Shown piece after piece: positions 26,768 through 35,682 of a stretch of DNA of 64,000 nucleotides. The notes below the pieces were generated by a model. It made no database searches. It was not told the DNA's origin and saw nothing but the letters and a program-made list of their open reading frames with translations. Position numbers and translations under genes: made by a program. Within the stretch, counting starts at the first letter, position 1. Every line of letters starts with the position of its first letter. Source of the DNA: Chryseobacterium gleum (lineage in GTDB: Bacteria > Bacteroidota > Bacteroidia > Flavobacteriales_D > Crocinitomicaceae); contig CAMDMY010000005.1 in NCBI GenBank assembly GCA_945902775.1, positions 1-64,000 of the forward strand, in the 5' to 3' direction.

Positions 26768-27682
26768 TCAATCAATTTTAGTACTATTAAACAATCTTTT
26801 TTTCCAATTTGACCACTTGTATTTTTTATAAAAAATATATAAAAACAATGGCTGAATAACTAACAATGTAAGTATATTTTCCAATCCAAATTGAGGAGGT
26901 GTTTTATCTAAAAATAAAGCATCAGTATGAAATGCTTGCCAATCATTTGTAACAACAAGCGCTGCGAAAATATTATTTATAGCGTGGTAGCCCATTGATA
27001 GTTCTAAACCATCATCCATTAATACTATCAATCCTAAAAAAATTCCATTCAAAATATAGAACACCAATAATACATTGCCAATTTTTTCTACTTCTGGATT
27101 TGAACCATGCATCAATCCAAACAAAACACCTGTAATTAAAACAGTTACCCATCCTTTCTTAAAAAGCAAACCTAAACTTTGAAATAAATACCCTCTAAAA
27201 AAAAGTTCTTCAAATGTTGTTTGAAGCGGTAAAATGAAAAGTGAAATTAATACTAATGGAATAAACGTAGCAGGATTAAAATTGAACTCAATTGGATAAC
27301 CAATTAGAAAAGAAAATAGAAAAAACAGAAACATCACTCCGCCCCATAAACAAAAACTAAAAAAGAATCGTTTCCAATCAAATGAATTTCTAGATGTAAA
27401 AACAGTTAGAATTTTTCGTCTATGAATCCAATTAACACAAAATAAAAGTGAAATAAAACCAGTAATAAACGGAAATAATAGAAATACGAAATAACCATTT
27501 AATCCAAAATATTTTTGTAAATCCGACACATCAGTTATAACAATTCCCTGATTTGATAAATAATTTAAAGCTAGTGAAATAGGTATATAACCTACAACAG
27601 CAAAAGATGCTACAACAAGCCCTAATGAAAAGAAAAAATGAGAAACATCTTTTCTCCCTTTTTCTCCTAAAAACAAAAACAT
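26768..27682 (-). CDS. CPBP family intramembrane metalloprotease
   Basis: Membrane protein of 304 aa with about eight hydrophobic segments. It has the Abi/CAAX-like protease motifs: EE-x3-R (Glu158/Glu159 with Arg163 in FEELFFRGYLF), FGLMHG with His192, and a third motif HAINN near residue 234. These residues form the active site of Rce1-like glutamate proteases. The substrate is unknown. It is directly upstream of cinA and downstream of the dnaJ terminator. Confidence 0.85.
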   Translation of the reverse strand: MFLFLGEKGRKDVSHFFFSLGLVVASFAVVGYIPISLALNYLSNQGIVITDVSDLQKYFGLNGYFVFLLFPFITGFISLLFCVNWIHRRKILTVFTSRNSFDWKRFFFSFCLWGGVMFLFFLFSFLIGYPIEFNFNPATFIPLVLISLFILPLQTTFEELFFRGYLFQSLGLLFKKGWVTVLITGVLFGLMHGSNPEVEKIGNVLLVFYILNGIFLGLIVLMDDGLELSMGYHAINNIFAALVVTNDWQAFHTDALFLDKTPPQFGLENILTLLVIQPLFLYIFYKKYKWSNWKKRLFNSTKID

Positions 27683-27707
27683 ATCAATTATTTTAAAACA
27701 AGATTAC

Positions 27708-27739
27708 AAAAAAAGGCTTTGCGAATAACACAAAGCCTT
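27708..27739 (-). terminator. Terminator after dnaJ (minus strand)
   Basis: Arms AAGGCTTTG (27713-27721) and CAAAGCCTT (27731-27739), 9-nt loop; plus-strand A run 27708-27714 forms the T tail on the minus strand. Confidence 0.82.
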
Positions 27740-27760
27740 AAAAATGTAGTTAATTATTTT

Positions 27761-28873
27761 TTATTGAAACATATCTTTTACCTTTTGAAAAAAGCCTTTT
27801 TCATCTCCATCAGGATTTGGAATAAAATTTTCACTTGTTTTTAATTTCTCAAGAATTTCTCTTTCTTCTTTAGAAACTTTTTTAGGTGTCCAAACATTTA
27901 TATGAATTAATAAATCCCCATGCCCATGTCTCTGTAAAATCGGCAATCCCTTACCTCTTAAACGCAACATCTTTCCACCTTGTGTTCCTGGCTCAATTTT
28001 AATCTTAGCTTTTCCATTTACAGTAGGAACTTCAATAGACTCTCCTAAAACCGCATCTACAAAATTAACAAATGCTTCATAATGTAAGTTTTCACCTTCA
28101 CGTCTTAATTCATCGTGTGCAACTTCTTCAATTACCACTATTAAATCTCCAGGAATACCATTAAAAGGTCCTGCATTTCCTTTTCCTGAAACACTTAATT
28201 GCATTCCATCCTCAACACCCGCAGGAATCTTAACCTCAATAACTTCCTCTTGACGTTTTAATCCTTGTGCATCTGAATCAGACGGACGATGATCAATCAT
28301 TTTTCCAGCGCCTTGACAAACATGACAAGTTGACTGAGTTTGCATTGCTCCTAAAAAAGTTTGAGCTACTCTAGTTACCCTTCCTGAACCATTACAAGTT
28401 GAACATGATTTATAAGTTACTCCGTCAGCATTCACTAACTTATTTACTTTAATCTTTTTAGTAACACCTTCAGCTATTTCTTCAAGTGTCATTTTCATTT
28501 TCACTCTAAGATTTGTCCCTCTAGCTCGTTGAGTTCCGCCTCGGCTTCCACCAAAACTTCCACCACCAAATGCACCGCCAAAAACATCTCCAAATTGAGA
28601 GAAAATATCATCCATATCCATACCGCCTCGACCTCCGCTTGCGCCACCCATTCCTGCGTGACCAAAACGATCATAACGTGCACGTTTATCAGAATCACTC
28701 AACACCTCGTATGCTTCTGCAGCCTCTTTAAATTTATCTTCTGAAGCTTTATCATCTGGATTTTTATCAGGATGATACTTCAAAGCTAATTTACGATATG
28801 CTTTTTTTATTTCAGATTCATTAGCGCTCCTAGAAACACCCAATACTTCATAAAAATCTCTTTTCTGACTCAT
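27761..28873 (-). CDS. dnaJ: Chaperone DnaJ (two zinc motifs)
   Basis: Hsp40 co-chaperone (370 aa) that delivers substrates to DnaK. The J domain (4-70) carries the HPD tripeptide in YHPDKNP, followed by a Gly/Phe-rich linker (about 75-115). The cysteine-rich region holds only two CxxCxGxG motifs (CSTCNGSG and CHVCQGAG) instead of four; where the fourth would lie the sequence is [10 protein letters not shown]. As I recall, this reduced zinc finger is usual in flavobacterial DnaJ. C-terminal domains I and II follow. It begins 18 nt after grpE in the same operon. Confidence 0.95.
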   Translation of the reverse strand: MSQKRDFYEVLGVSRSANESEIKKAYRKLALKYHPDKNPDDKASEDKFKEAAEAYEVLSDSDKRARYDRFGHAGMGGASGGRGGMDMDDIFSQFGDVFGGAFGGGSFGGSRGGTQRARGTNLRVKMKMTLEEIAEGVTKKIKVNKLVNADGVTYKSCSTCNGSGRVTRVAQTFLGAMQTQSTCHVCQGAGKMIDHRPSDSDAQGLKRQEEVIEVKIPAGVEDGMQLSVSGKGNAGPFNGIPGDLIVVIEEVAHDELRREGENLHYEAFVNFVDAVLGESIEVPTVNGKAKIKIEPGTQGGKMLRLRGKGLPILQRHGHGDLLIHINVWTPKKVSKEEREILEKLKTSENFIPNPDGDEKGFFQKVKDMFQ

Positions 28874-28891
28874 TTTATCTTATTTAAAGTC

Positions 28892-29452
28892 TTATTGACC
28901 TACTACAACCTTAGCAAAACGAACAACTTTGTCATTCAATAAATATCCTTTCTCAACATCATCCACTACTTTTCCAACTAATTTTTTATGTGGAGCAGGA
29001 ATATTTGCTATCGCTTCATGAACTTCACTATCAAATGGCTCTCCTTTTGCCTTCAACTGTTTCAATCCCTTTCCTTCAAGAATTGCTCTAAATTTTGTAG
29101 AAACTAAAACGAACCCCTCCTTTACAGCAGTAATGTCATCTGATTTCTCATTATTTGCTAACGCACGATCAAAATCATCTAAAATTGGAATCATATCTTT
29201 AATAACTCCTGCACTTGCTGAACCGATTAATTCAATTCGTTCTTTATTCGTTCTTCTGCGATAGTTATCAAACTCTGCATACAAACGAATAAATTTATCG
29301 TTCATTTCTTCATATTTATCTTCCCAAGTCAATTCCACAGGAGCCTCTTCTGTAGTTGCTTCAGTTGAATCAACTGTTGTTTCTTCTGTTTTTACTTCTG
29401 TTTCATTCACAGGAAGTTCTTGCTCTTGATTTATTTCTTTTTCCTCAGACAT
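28892..29452 (-). CDS. grpE: Nucleotide exchange factor GrpE
   Basis: DnaK nucleotide exchange factor (186 aa from this start). An acidic, disordered N-terminus rich in E, T and V (about 1-50) leads to the long coiled-coil helix (LYAEFDNYRRRTNKERIEL), and the beta domain ends in VVGQ after GYLLNDKVVRFAKV. ATG at 29452 is chosen over an upstream TTG at 29497 because the longer frame would overlap the likely -7 promoter element and add residues untypical for the family. Operon grpE-dnaJ. Confidence 0.94.
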   Translation of the reverse strand: MSEEKEINQEQELPVNETEVKTEETTVDSTEATTEEAPVELTWEDKYEEMNDKFIRLYAEFDNYRRRTNKERIELIGSASAGVIKDMIPILDDFDRALANNEKSDDITAVKEGFVLVSTKFRAILEGKGLKQLKAKGEPFDSEVHEAIANIPAPHKKLVGKVVDDVEKGYLLNDKVVRFAKVVVGQ

Positions 29453-29482
29453 TTTATTTGAATTTTGATAAATTCCTCTAAT

Positions 29483-29520
29483 CAAAGATTTTGCCAATTG
29501 CCTAACTCAGACAGTCTGTC
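29483..29520 (-). promoter_or_regulatory. grpE-dnaJ promoter region with inverted repeat
   Basis: On the minus strand AATCTTTG (29483-29490) resembles the -7 element. About 19 bp upstream lies an 11-bp inverted repeat GACAG-A-CTGTC (29510-29520) at the -33 position. A heat-shock operator is possible, but it is not the CIRCE element. Confidence 0.4.
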
Positions 29521-29590
29521 AGTAATTATAGTGATTCACATGAAATATTGACACATGAATCAAAAATAAATAATTTTGTTTAACATTTTG

Positions 29591-29634
29591 TTGTAAATAG
29601 TAAACAGAAAGTATATATTTGTAAAACATACTTT
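29591..29634 (+). promoter_or_regulatory. Carotenoid operon promoter and candidate MerR operator
   Basis: TTG (29591-29593), 20-bp spacer, then TATATTTG (29614-29621), a perfect TAnnTTTG. A 7-bp inverted repeat, AAAGTAT (29608-29614) and ATACTTT (29628-29634) with a 13-nt spacer, covers the -7 element, the place where a repressor would block RNA polymerase. The operon encodes a MerR/CarH-like protein that could bind here. The leader to the crtB ATG is about 70 nt. Confidence 0.5.
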
Positions 29635-29699
29635 TAATTTAAAATAGTTATTTAGTATTTAAAAGATATAAAAATCTTTAATAAATGAATTAAAAAAAT

Positions 29700-30536
29700 A
29701 TGAAAAAGATCTACGACGACTTAGCGTTTAAAATAGCAAAACAAACTACTAATGATTATAGCACTTCTTTTTCATTAGGAATAAGTTTGTTGAGTCTTGA
29801 AATCAAAAATTCAATTTTCGGTATTTACGGATTTGTAAGATTAGCAGATGAAATTGTTGATTCATTTCATGGTTTTAATCAATCTGAAATGTTGGAAAAT
29901 CTAAAAAAAGATACTTTTAAAGCAATTGATGAACAAATAAGTACAAATCCTTTGCTTCACGCTTTCCAACATGTTGTCAATCAATATTCAATTCCATTAG
30001 AACTAATTGAACAATTTTTACATTCTATGAAAATGGATTTAGAACCTCAAACTTACGACAAGGATAAATATGAAGAATACATTTTAGGAAGCGCTGAGGT
30101 AGTAGGTTTGATGTGTTTAAAAGTTTTTGTTTATGGCGATAATGAATCCTATTTAAAACTAAAGCCATACGCCATGAAACTGGGAAGTGCTTTTCAAAAA
30201 GTAAATTTCTTAAGAGATTTAAAAGACGATTATACCATACTTGGAAGAACTTATTTCCCTGAAATAAACATGATTAATTTCAACAATAAAACAAAAAAAG
30301 AAATCGAAAAAGATATTGAAGATGATTTTTCTATTGGATTCGAAGGTATAAAAAAACTACCTTACACTACAAGATTTGGTGTATATATTGCATTTATCTA
30401 CTATTCAGGACTACTTAAAAAAATTAAGAAATTAGATGCTAAAGTAATTCTGAATGAAAGGGTTAGAATTCCAAACGTTAAAAAATATGGACTATTCTTT
30501 AGAGGTTATATTAAACATTCATTCAACTTCTTGTAA
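29700..30536 (+). CDS. crtB: Phytoene synthase
   Basis: Condenses two geranylgeranyl diphosphates to phytoene (278 aa). The two aspartate-rich, magnesium-binding regions are present: DEIVDSFHG near residues 57-65 and FLRDLKDDY near 171-179. The start YSTSFSLG is also typical (the substrate-binding S-F-S/YYA region). First gene of a tight seven-gene operon; the next gene begins 8 nt after its stop. Confidence 0.93.
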   Translation: MKKIYDDLAFKIAKQTTNDYSTSFSLGISLLSLEIKNSIFGIYGFVRLADEIVDSFHGFNQSEMLENLKKDTFKAIDEQISTNPLLHAFQHVVNQYSIPLELIEQFLHSMKMDLEPQTYDKDKYEEYILGSAEVVGLMCLKVFVYGDNESYLKLKPYAMKLGSAFQKVNFLRDLKDDYTILGRTYFPEINMINFNNKTKKEIEKDIEDDFSIGFEGIKKLPYTTRFGVYIAFIYYSGLLKKIKKLDAKVILNERVRIPNVKKYGLFFRGYIKHSFNFL

Positions 30537-30544
30537 ATTAAATA

Positions 30545-31177
30545 ATGAGTAAGGAAACTAAAATAGTGAGTTTTATCTTTTTGTTATTTCTAACAGTTGG
30601 ATTAATTGGTCTTTTGAGCCCTTTAGAAGCTTCTATTAAAAAACTTTCTTTTTACAATTTATTTTTAACCTTTGGCTTAGTAACATTGTCATTTAAAAAT
30701 GAACTCAAAAAATTCGGAATATCGTTTATAATCGTTTTTTCGATAGGATTCATTGCTGAATTAATAGGTGTTCATACAGGTTATGTTTTTGGAAACTATA
30801 GTTATTCAAATAAATTAGGAATTTCTATTTTAGAAGTACCTTTAATTATTGGTGTTAATTGGGCGATATTAAGTATTGGTGCATGGAATCTCTGTAAAAA
30901 CATAACTAATTATAAATCAATCAACATATTAATCGCTTGTTTATTAATGGTTCTATTTGATTTATGTATGGAGCCAGCAGCAATTTACCTTGACTTTTGG
31001 AAATGGGACAATCAAGTCATCCCACTTTACAATTATATTTCTTGGTTTTTCATCAGTTTACCCGCAATTTATTTCATTAGCAAAAATCAAACTATCAATA
31101 GCGGAATATCAAAACTAGTATTCTGTTCGCAATTACTTTTTTTCATCATTTTAAGTAGTAAAACATTATGGTTTTAG
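30545..31177 (+). CDS. CruF-like carotenoid hydratase family membrane protein
   Basis: Membrane protein of 210 aa with about six to seven hydrophobic segments, of the carotenoid biosynthesis (DUF422) family that includes CruF, the carotenoid 1',2'-hydratase. Diagnostic parts are IGVHTGYVFGNYSYSNKLG, VPLIIGVNWAIL, and LFDLCMEPAAI with the conserved acidic residue, followed by DFWKWDN. It would hydrate the acyclic end of a monocyclic carotene. Overlaps the crtZ start by 10 bp. Confidence 0.8.
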   Translation: MSKETKIVSFIFLLFLTVGLIGLLSPLEASIKKLSFYNLFLTFGLVTLSFKNELKKFGISFIIVFSIGFIAELIGVHTGYVFGNYSYSNKLGISILEVPLIIGVNWAILSIGAWNLCKNITNYKSINILIACLLMVLFDLCMEPAAIYLDFWKWDNQVIPLYNYISWFFISLPAIYFISKNQTINSGISKLVFCSQLLFFIILSSKTLWF

Positions 31178-31632
31178 CAATTACAGTTATCGCGATAACA
31201 TTTTTCGGTATGGAGGGAATGGCCTGGCTTTCACATAAATACATTATGCATGGAATAGGCTGGGCTTTACACAAAGACCATCACGAACCTCACCAAAAGA
31301 AAACTGAAAAAAATGACTTGTTTTTCATGATTTTTGCAATTCCAAGTTGGCTTTGTATAATGCTTGGTATGATTTATCAAAATGACATTAGCACATTTGT
31401 GGGTGTTGGGATTTTAGTCTATGGTATTTGTTATGTAATAGTTCACGACATTTTTATTCATCAGAGAATTAAAATTTTAAGAAAAGCAGACCGACCTTAT
31501 TTTAAAGCAATACGTTTTGCACATAAAATACACCATAAAAATATTGGAAAAGAAGATGGTGAATGTTTTGGGATGTTGTTTGTCCCGAGAAAATATTACA
31601 TAAAAGCTAAAAAAGAAAACGCACTAAAATGA
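31168..31632 (+). CDS. crtZ: Beta-carotene 3-hydroxylase CrtZ
   Basis: Di-iron membrane hydroxylase (154 aa) adding a 3-hydroxyl to beta rings. The histidine clusters are HKYIMHG, HKDHHEPHQ, HDIFIHQR and HKIHHKN, the full set for the iron pair. Four hydrophobic segments are visible, as usual. Starts inside the end of the CruF-like gene and overlaps the cyclase gene by 4 bp. Confidence 0.93.
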   Translation: MVLAITVIAITFFGMEGMAWLSHKYIMHGIGWALHKDHHEPHQKKTEKNDLFFMIFAIPSWLCIMLGMIYQNDISTFVGVGILVYGICYVIVHDIFIHQRIKILRKADRPYFKAIRFAHKIHHKNIGKEDGECFGMLFVPRKYYIKAKKENALK

Positions 31633-32315
31633 ATCTGTATCTCTGGTTAAATATATTTACAATGGGAACATTGTTTCTTTCTTTTGACAAGAAAGTTGGC
31701 TTTTATAAATACTTCAAGTCACTATTTCTTGCGATTACAATTGTCATGCTTGTATTTATACCTTGGGATATCTATTTTACAAAACACAATTACTGGGGTT
31801 TTACAACAGAATACTTGTTTGGAAAATTCCTCTTTCATCTCCCTTTAGAAGAATGGTTATTTTTCATCTCAGTTCCTTTTTCCTGTACATTTATCCATTA
31901 TGTAATTAAAGCATATTTTAAAAACCCATTTAAAATTAATTTCACAAAATATTTTTGGTATATTCTAGCGAGTACTTTATTAATTATTGGAATTTTCAAT
32001 ATAGATCAACCATATACATTCTGGTCTTTTATTCTCTGTGGAATAAGCTTAATTTCAATTAATTATATAAATTCATTTTTTATGACTGAATTTCTATTTA
32101 CTTATTTAGTTTGTCTTATACCTTTTTTCATCGTAAACAGTATACTTACTGGAAGCTTTACCAAATCGCCAATTGTTTTTTATAACGAAAACTGCTTTTC
32201 AGGTATTCGTATTGGAACGATTCCTTTTGAAGATTTATTTTACAATATGATATTGATACTGTTATCAACCTATTTCACTGAATTATTTTATCATTTAAAA
32301 ACAAAGAAACAATGA
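31629..32315 (+). CDS. Lycopene cyclase (CrtYc/CrtYd-type fused domains)
   Basis: Membrane protein of 228 aa with about seven hydrophobic segments, made of two repeats of the lycopene cyclase domain found in CrtYc/CrtYd and in the N-half of fungal CarRP. Each half has the PxE signature: LPLEEWLFFISVP (about 73-85) and IPFEDLFYN (about 199-207). The preceding WDIYFTKHNYWGF is also typical. It forms beta rings on lycopene. Overlaps the MerR-type gene by 4 bp. Confidence 0.85.
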   Translation: MNLYLWLNIFTMGTLFLSFDKKVGFYKYFKSLFLAITIVMLVFIPWDIYFTKHNYWGFTTEYLFGKFLFHLPLEEWLFFISVPFSCTFIHYVIKAYFKNPFKINFTKYFWYILASTLLIIGIFNIDQPYTFWSFILCGISLISINYINSFFMTEFLFTYLVCLIPFFIVNSILTGSFTKSPIVFYNENCFSGIRIGTIPFEDLFYNMILILLSTYFTELFYHLKTKKQ

Positions 32316-33202
32316 GAACTTATTCCATCAAAGAACTTGAAAATTATTCAGGCACTAAAGCTCATACAATTCGAATTTGGGAACAACGCTATAATTTATT
32401 TAGCCCCCAAAGAACGGATACTGGAATAAGATTTTATAATGATGCTGATTTAAAGAAAATTCTATCAACTTCAGTTTTATTGAAAAGTGGTTTTAAAATA
32501 TCTAAAATCGCTAAACTAAATGATGATGAATTGAGAGAAGAACTTTCAAAAATAGATGGGACAGACGATTTAAAATCTAATACTAAAATTGAACTACACA
32601 TCTCCAATTTATTATCAGCTGGATTAGATTTCGATGAAATAAAAATGAATAAAGAATTTAATAAATTAAACGAAAGCTTTGATACCTATTCTATATTTAT
32701 TTCAATAGTTTATCCTTTACTTAATCGAATTGGTGTATTATGGAGTAAAAATGATATAGACCCATTACAAGAACATTTTATTTCAAATGCAATAAAAAAA
32801 CAACTGAATATCGCAACTGACAAATTGCCGAATCAGGATAATAACGATGATGAAATTATACTTTTCCTTCCTGAAAATGAAACGCATGACATTGGATTAT
32901 TATTTGCAAATTTCTTATTAAAACAAGCAAATATTAAAACTATATATTTAGGTCAACAAGTTCCAACAACAAGTTTGATTAAGTTAATAAAAGATAGAAA
33001 TATAAAAAAAGCATTAGGATTTATTTTCTTTTCACCTGGGAAAGAAAAATTATTAAAAGCAGTTAATAGTTTAGCTTCTGCTTGTGAAACAACTGAATTT
33101 TATTGGTCAGGTAACATAGATACGTTAGAATTACTTAAACCTCAAAAAAATCAAATTATATTATACTCCTTAGAAGATTTTCATCAAAAATTAATTCATT
33201 AA
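32312..33202 (+). CDS. MerR-type regulator with B12-binding domain (CarH-like)
   Basis: DNA-binding regulator of 296 aa. An N-terminal MerR winged helix (1-70, with RIWEQRYNLFSPQRTDTGIRFY) is followed by a four-helix bundle and a Rossmann-like cobalamin domain. The residues that hold adenosylcobalamin in Thermus CarH have direct counterparts: Trp144 with Glu154-His155 ten residues later, and E-x-H-x-x-G with His192 as lower ligand (190-195). It is therefore predicted to be a light-responsive repressor, released from DNA when light breaks the Co-C bond. Embedded in the carotenoid operon with a 4-bp overlap upstream and 4 nt to crtI downstream. Confidence 0.85.
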   Translation: MRTYSIKELENYSGTKAHTIRIWEQRYNLFSPQRTDTGIRFYNDADLKKILSTSVLLKSGFKISKIAKLNDDELREELSKIDGTDDLKSNTKIELHISNLLSAGLDFDEIKMNKEFNKLNESFDTYSIFISIVYPLLNRIGVLWSKNDIDPLQEHFISNAIKKQLNIATDKLPNQDNNDDEIILFLPENETHDIGLLFANFLLKQANIKTIYLGQQVPTTSLIKLIKDRNIKKALGFIFFSPGKEKLLKAVNSLASACETTEFYWSGNIDTLELLKPQKNQIILYSLEDFHQKLIH

Positions 33203-33206
33203 AAAC

Positions 33207-34676
33207 ATGAAAAAGGTTGCAATTATTGGAGGAGGGTTTTCAGGTTTGGCTTCGGCTAGTTATTTAGCTAAAGAAGGTTTTGAAGTAACACTTTTTGAAA
33301 AAAACAGTTCGGTTGGTGGTCGAAATAGAAAATTCACTGAACAAGGATATACTTTCGAAATGGGCCCAAGTTGGTATTGGATGCCTGAAGTTTTCGATGG
33401 ATATTTTGAAAATTTCAATAAAAAAAGAAGTGACTATTATGGTCTAACAAAATTAAATCCATCTTTTTCAATTGTTTATAAAGAGGGTGAGAAAATTGAC
33501 ATCCCTTCTGAGCATAAAGAATTAATTGAGTTTTTTGAAGGAATTGAAAAAGGAGCTGGACACCGATTTGAATTATTTATGGACGATGCCAAATTCAAAT
33601 ACGAAACCAGTATGAATAGTTTAATCTATACTCCTGGAAAATCAATTTTGGAATTTGCTAAATGGGAAGTTGTTAAAGGAGTTTTTAAATTGAATTTATT
33701 TTCAAATTTTAAAAAGTTTGTTCGTAAATCTTTCAAAGATGAAAAATTAACAGCCTTAATGGACTTTCCTGTACTGTTTTTAGGTTCTGCTCCTGAAAAT
33801 ACTCCTGCACTCTATAGTTTAATGAATTACGCAGGTTTAATGCTTGGTACATGGTATCCTGAAAATGGTATGTATCGCATTATCGAATCAATGGAAGAAT
33901 TAGCAATCGAATTAGGTGTAAAAATTCAAACCAATGCCGAAGTTTCAAAAATTAATGTAAGCGACAAAAAAGCTACTAGTTTAGTTGTAAATAATGAAGT
34001 CGTTGAATTTGATGCAATAATAGCAGCTGGAGATTACAACCATATGGAATCTTTACTTCCAAAAGAGGCTAAGAATTACACAGATGAATATTGGGATTCT
34101 AGAACGTTAGCTCCATCTTCTTTAATATTCTTTTTAGGTGTAAATAAACCGTTGAGTTCGTTAGATCATCACACATTGTTTTTTGACGAAAGTCTCGATG
34201 ATCATTCAAATGAAATTTACAACGATCCTCAATGGCCTAAAAAACCACTCTTCTATGTTTGTAATCCATCAAAGACCGATAAATCAATTGCTCCAGAAGG
34301 ATGTGAAAATATTTTTGTTTTAATTCCGATTGCTCCTGATCTTGAAGATACTGAAGAAATAAGAGAGAAATATTATAAAATAATCATGGAACGATTAGAG
34401 CAACAAGTAAATGAAAATATTTCTGAACACGTTATTTTCAAACGCTCTTATTGTATAAATGATTTTAAATCAGACTATCACAGCTATAAAGGAAATGCAT
34501 ACGGTTTAGCGAATACACTTCGTCAAACGGCTATTTTAAAACCAAAATTGAACAACAAACAACTTAAAAACATGGTGTATGCTGGACAATTAACTGTTCC
34601 TGGTCCTGGTATGCCTCCTGCTTTAATAAGTGGCAAATTAGCTGCAGATGAAATAATTAACTATTTCAAAAAATGA
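33207..34676 (+). CDS. crtI: Phytoene desaturase
   Basis: FAD-dependent desaturase (489 aa) turning phytoene into lycopene. The N-terminal dinucleotide motif is VAIIGGGFSGLASASYLAKE, followed by FEKNSSVGGRNRKF. The family C-terminal signature appears as QLTVPGPGMPPALISGKLAA. It follows the MerR-type gene by 4 nt and overlaps the DUF2141 gene by 4 bp. It could also carry out the 3',4'-desaturation often done by CrtD, since no separate crtD is visible. Confidence 0.93.
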   Translation: MKKVAIIGGGFSGLASASYLAKEGFEVTLFEKNSSVGGRNRKFTEQGYTFEMGPSWYWMPEVFDGYFENFNKKRSDYYGLTKLNPSFSIVYKEGEKIDIPSEHKELIEFFEGIEKGAGHRFELFMDDAKFKYETSMNSLIYTPGKSILEFAKWEVVKGVFKLNLFSNFKKFVRKSFKDEKLTALMDFPVLFLGSAPENTPALYSLMNYAGLMLGTWYPENGMYRIIESMEELAIELGVKIQTNAEVSKINVSDKKATSLVVNNEVVEFDAIIAAGDYNHMESLLPKEAKNYTDEYWDSRTLAPSSLIFFLGVNKPLSSLDHHTLFFDESLDDHSNEIYNDPQWPKKPLFYVCNPSKTDKSIAPEGCENIFVLIPIAPDLEDTEEIREKYYKIIMERLEQQVNENISEHVIFKRSYCINDFKSDYHSYKGNAYGLANTLRQTAILKPKLNNKQLKNMVYAGQLTVPGPGMPPALISGKLAADEIINYFKK

Positions 34677-35098
34677 AAAATATTGTATTCTTTTTACTCT
34701 TAATGACAAGCTTTTCATTTACTGATTCTGCTAGTACTGAACTTATTATTGAAGTAGTAGGACTAGATAGTGCAAAAAAAGGAAATTTAAGAATTGGGAT
34801 ATTTAAAAAAGAAGGATTTTTAAAACCTGACAAAGCAGTAGATGGTAAAATTGTACCTGTTACAAATTCGAATATGCAAATTTCATTTAAAAATCTACCA
34901 AGTGGAACTTACGGAGTTGCGGTTGTTCACGACCAAGATAAAAACGGAAAACTTTCTACCAATTTAGTTGGTTATCCAACAGAACCTTACGGTTTTTCAA
35001 ACAATAAATTTGGAAATTTTGGTCCACCGAGTTTCAGTGATGCTGCTATAAAAGTGGATGAAGGAAAAACAACTGAAATTAAGATAAAATTGAAGTAG
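34673..35098 (+). CDS. DUF2141 exported protein
   Basis: Periplasmic protein of 141 aa with a signal peptide (1-18) and a single beta-sandwich DUF2141 domain. Typical segments are KGNLRIGIFKKEGFL, LPSGTYGVAVVHDQDKNGKL and YPTEPYGFSNN. Its function is unknown. It overlaps crtI by 4 bp, so it is made together with the carotenoid enzymes; a role in holding or placing the pigment in the envelope is a guess. The 155-bp gap that follows shows no clear terminator. Confidence 0.8.
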   Translation: MKNIVFFLLLMTSFSFTDSASTELIIEVVGLDSAKKGNLRIGIFKKEGFLKPDKAVDGKIVPVTNSNMQISFKNLPSGTYGVAVVHDQDKNGKLSTNLVGYPTEPYGFSNNKFGNFGPPSFSDAAIKVDEGKTTEIKIKLK

Positions 35099-35253
35099 GT
35101 TGAATCTGAATTTAGAGATTTGTTTTTAATATTTACTTGCTTATAAAAGTATGTTATTTATAACAGAAATATATACAAGATCTATATTGAAATTTATTTA
35201 GCGTCCATTTTTGATATTTTTATAGTAATAGAACTTCCTATCAATATTGTCAA

Positions 35254-35682
35254 TCAACTTAATAACCAAAGCCAATAACCTAATTTTAATTCTGTCACTT
35301 TAATATAATGCCCCGCCTCATTATCTATCACCTTGTCAAACATTAAAAAAACTAAAATTAATATTGTCGAAGATATACTCAATGTAAATGCAGTCTTTTT
35401 ACTATATTTAAAAATGATTAAGGAAAATAGAATAATGGGATTTGCTAACCAAGTAAATGTAGCACCTAACTCACAATCTATTGAGTTAGGGTAACCATTA
35501 ATTTTGTCCATTATGAAACTTGTAATTGCACCTATTTCTGTCAGAACACCTAAAAATCCTACAAATAAACCCATTATGGAACTCTTGCAGTCGTTAGTAC
35601 AATAAGCAGTCTGAGTTAATGAAATAATATAAAAAGTTAACGATAGTATAATAGTCAATTTCTTTACGTTACCTTCATTCAT
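35254..35682 (-). CDS. Hypothetical membrane protein
   Basis: Unrecognised 142-aa protein with four hydrophobic segments (roughly 8-28, 38-58, 78-92 and 98-115) and cysteines in YCTNDCKSS and SIDCELG that could form disulfides. It overlaps the DUF2007-like gene upstream by 4 bp, so the two are coupled. Confidence 0.6.
   Translation of the reverse strand: MNEGNVKKLTIILSLTFYIISLTQTAYCTNDCKSSIMGLFVGFLGVLTEIGAITSFIMDKINGYPNSIDCELGATFTWLANPIILFSLIIFKYSKKTAFTLSISSTILILVFLMFDKVIDNEAGHYIKVTELKLGYWLWLLS

Noticed and set aside
26767-26775. Longer CinA start overlapping the CPBP gene
   Set aside because: The upstream codon is TTG, and the ATG at 26766 begins the conserved family N-terminus.
29453-29497. 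Longer GrpE N-terminus
   Set aside because: TTG start and overlap with the probable -7 promoter element.
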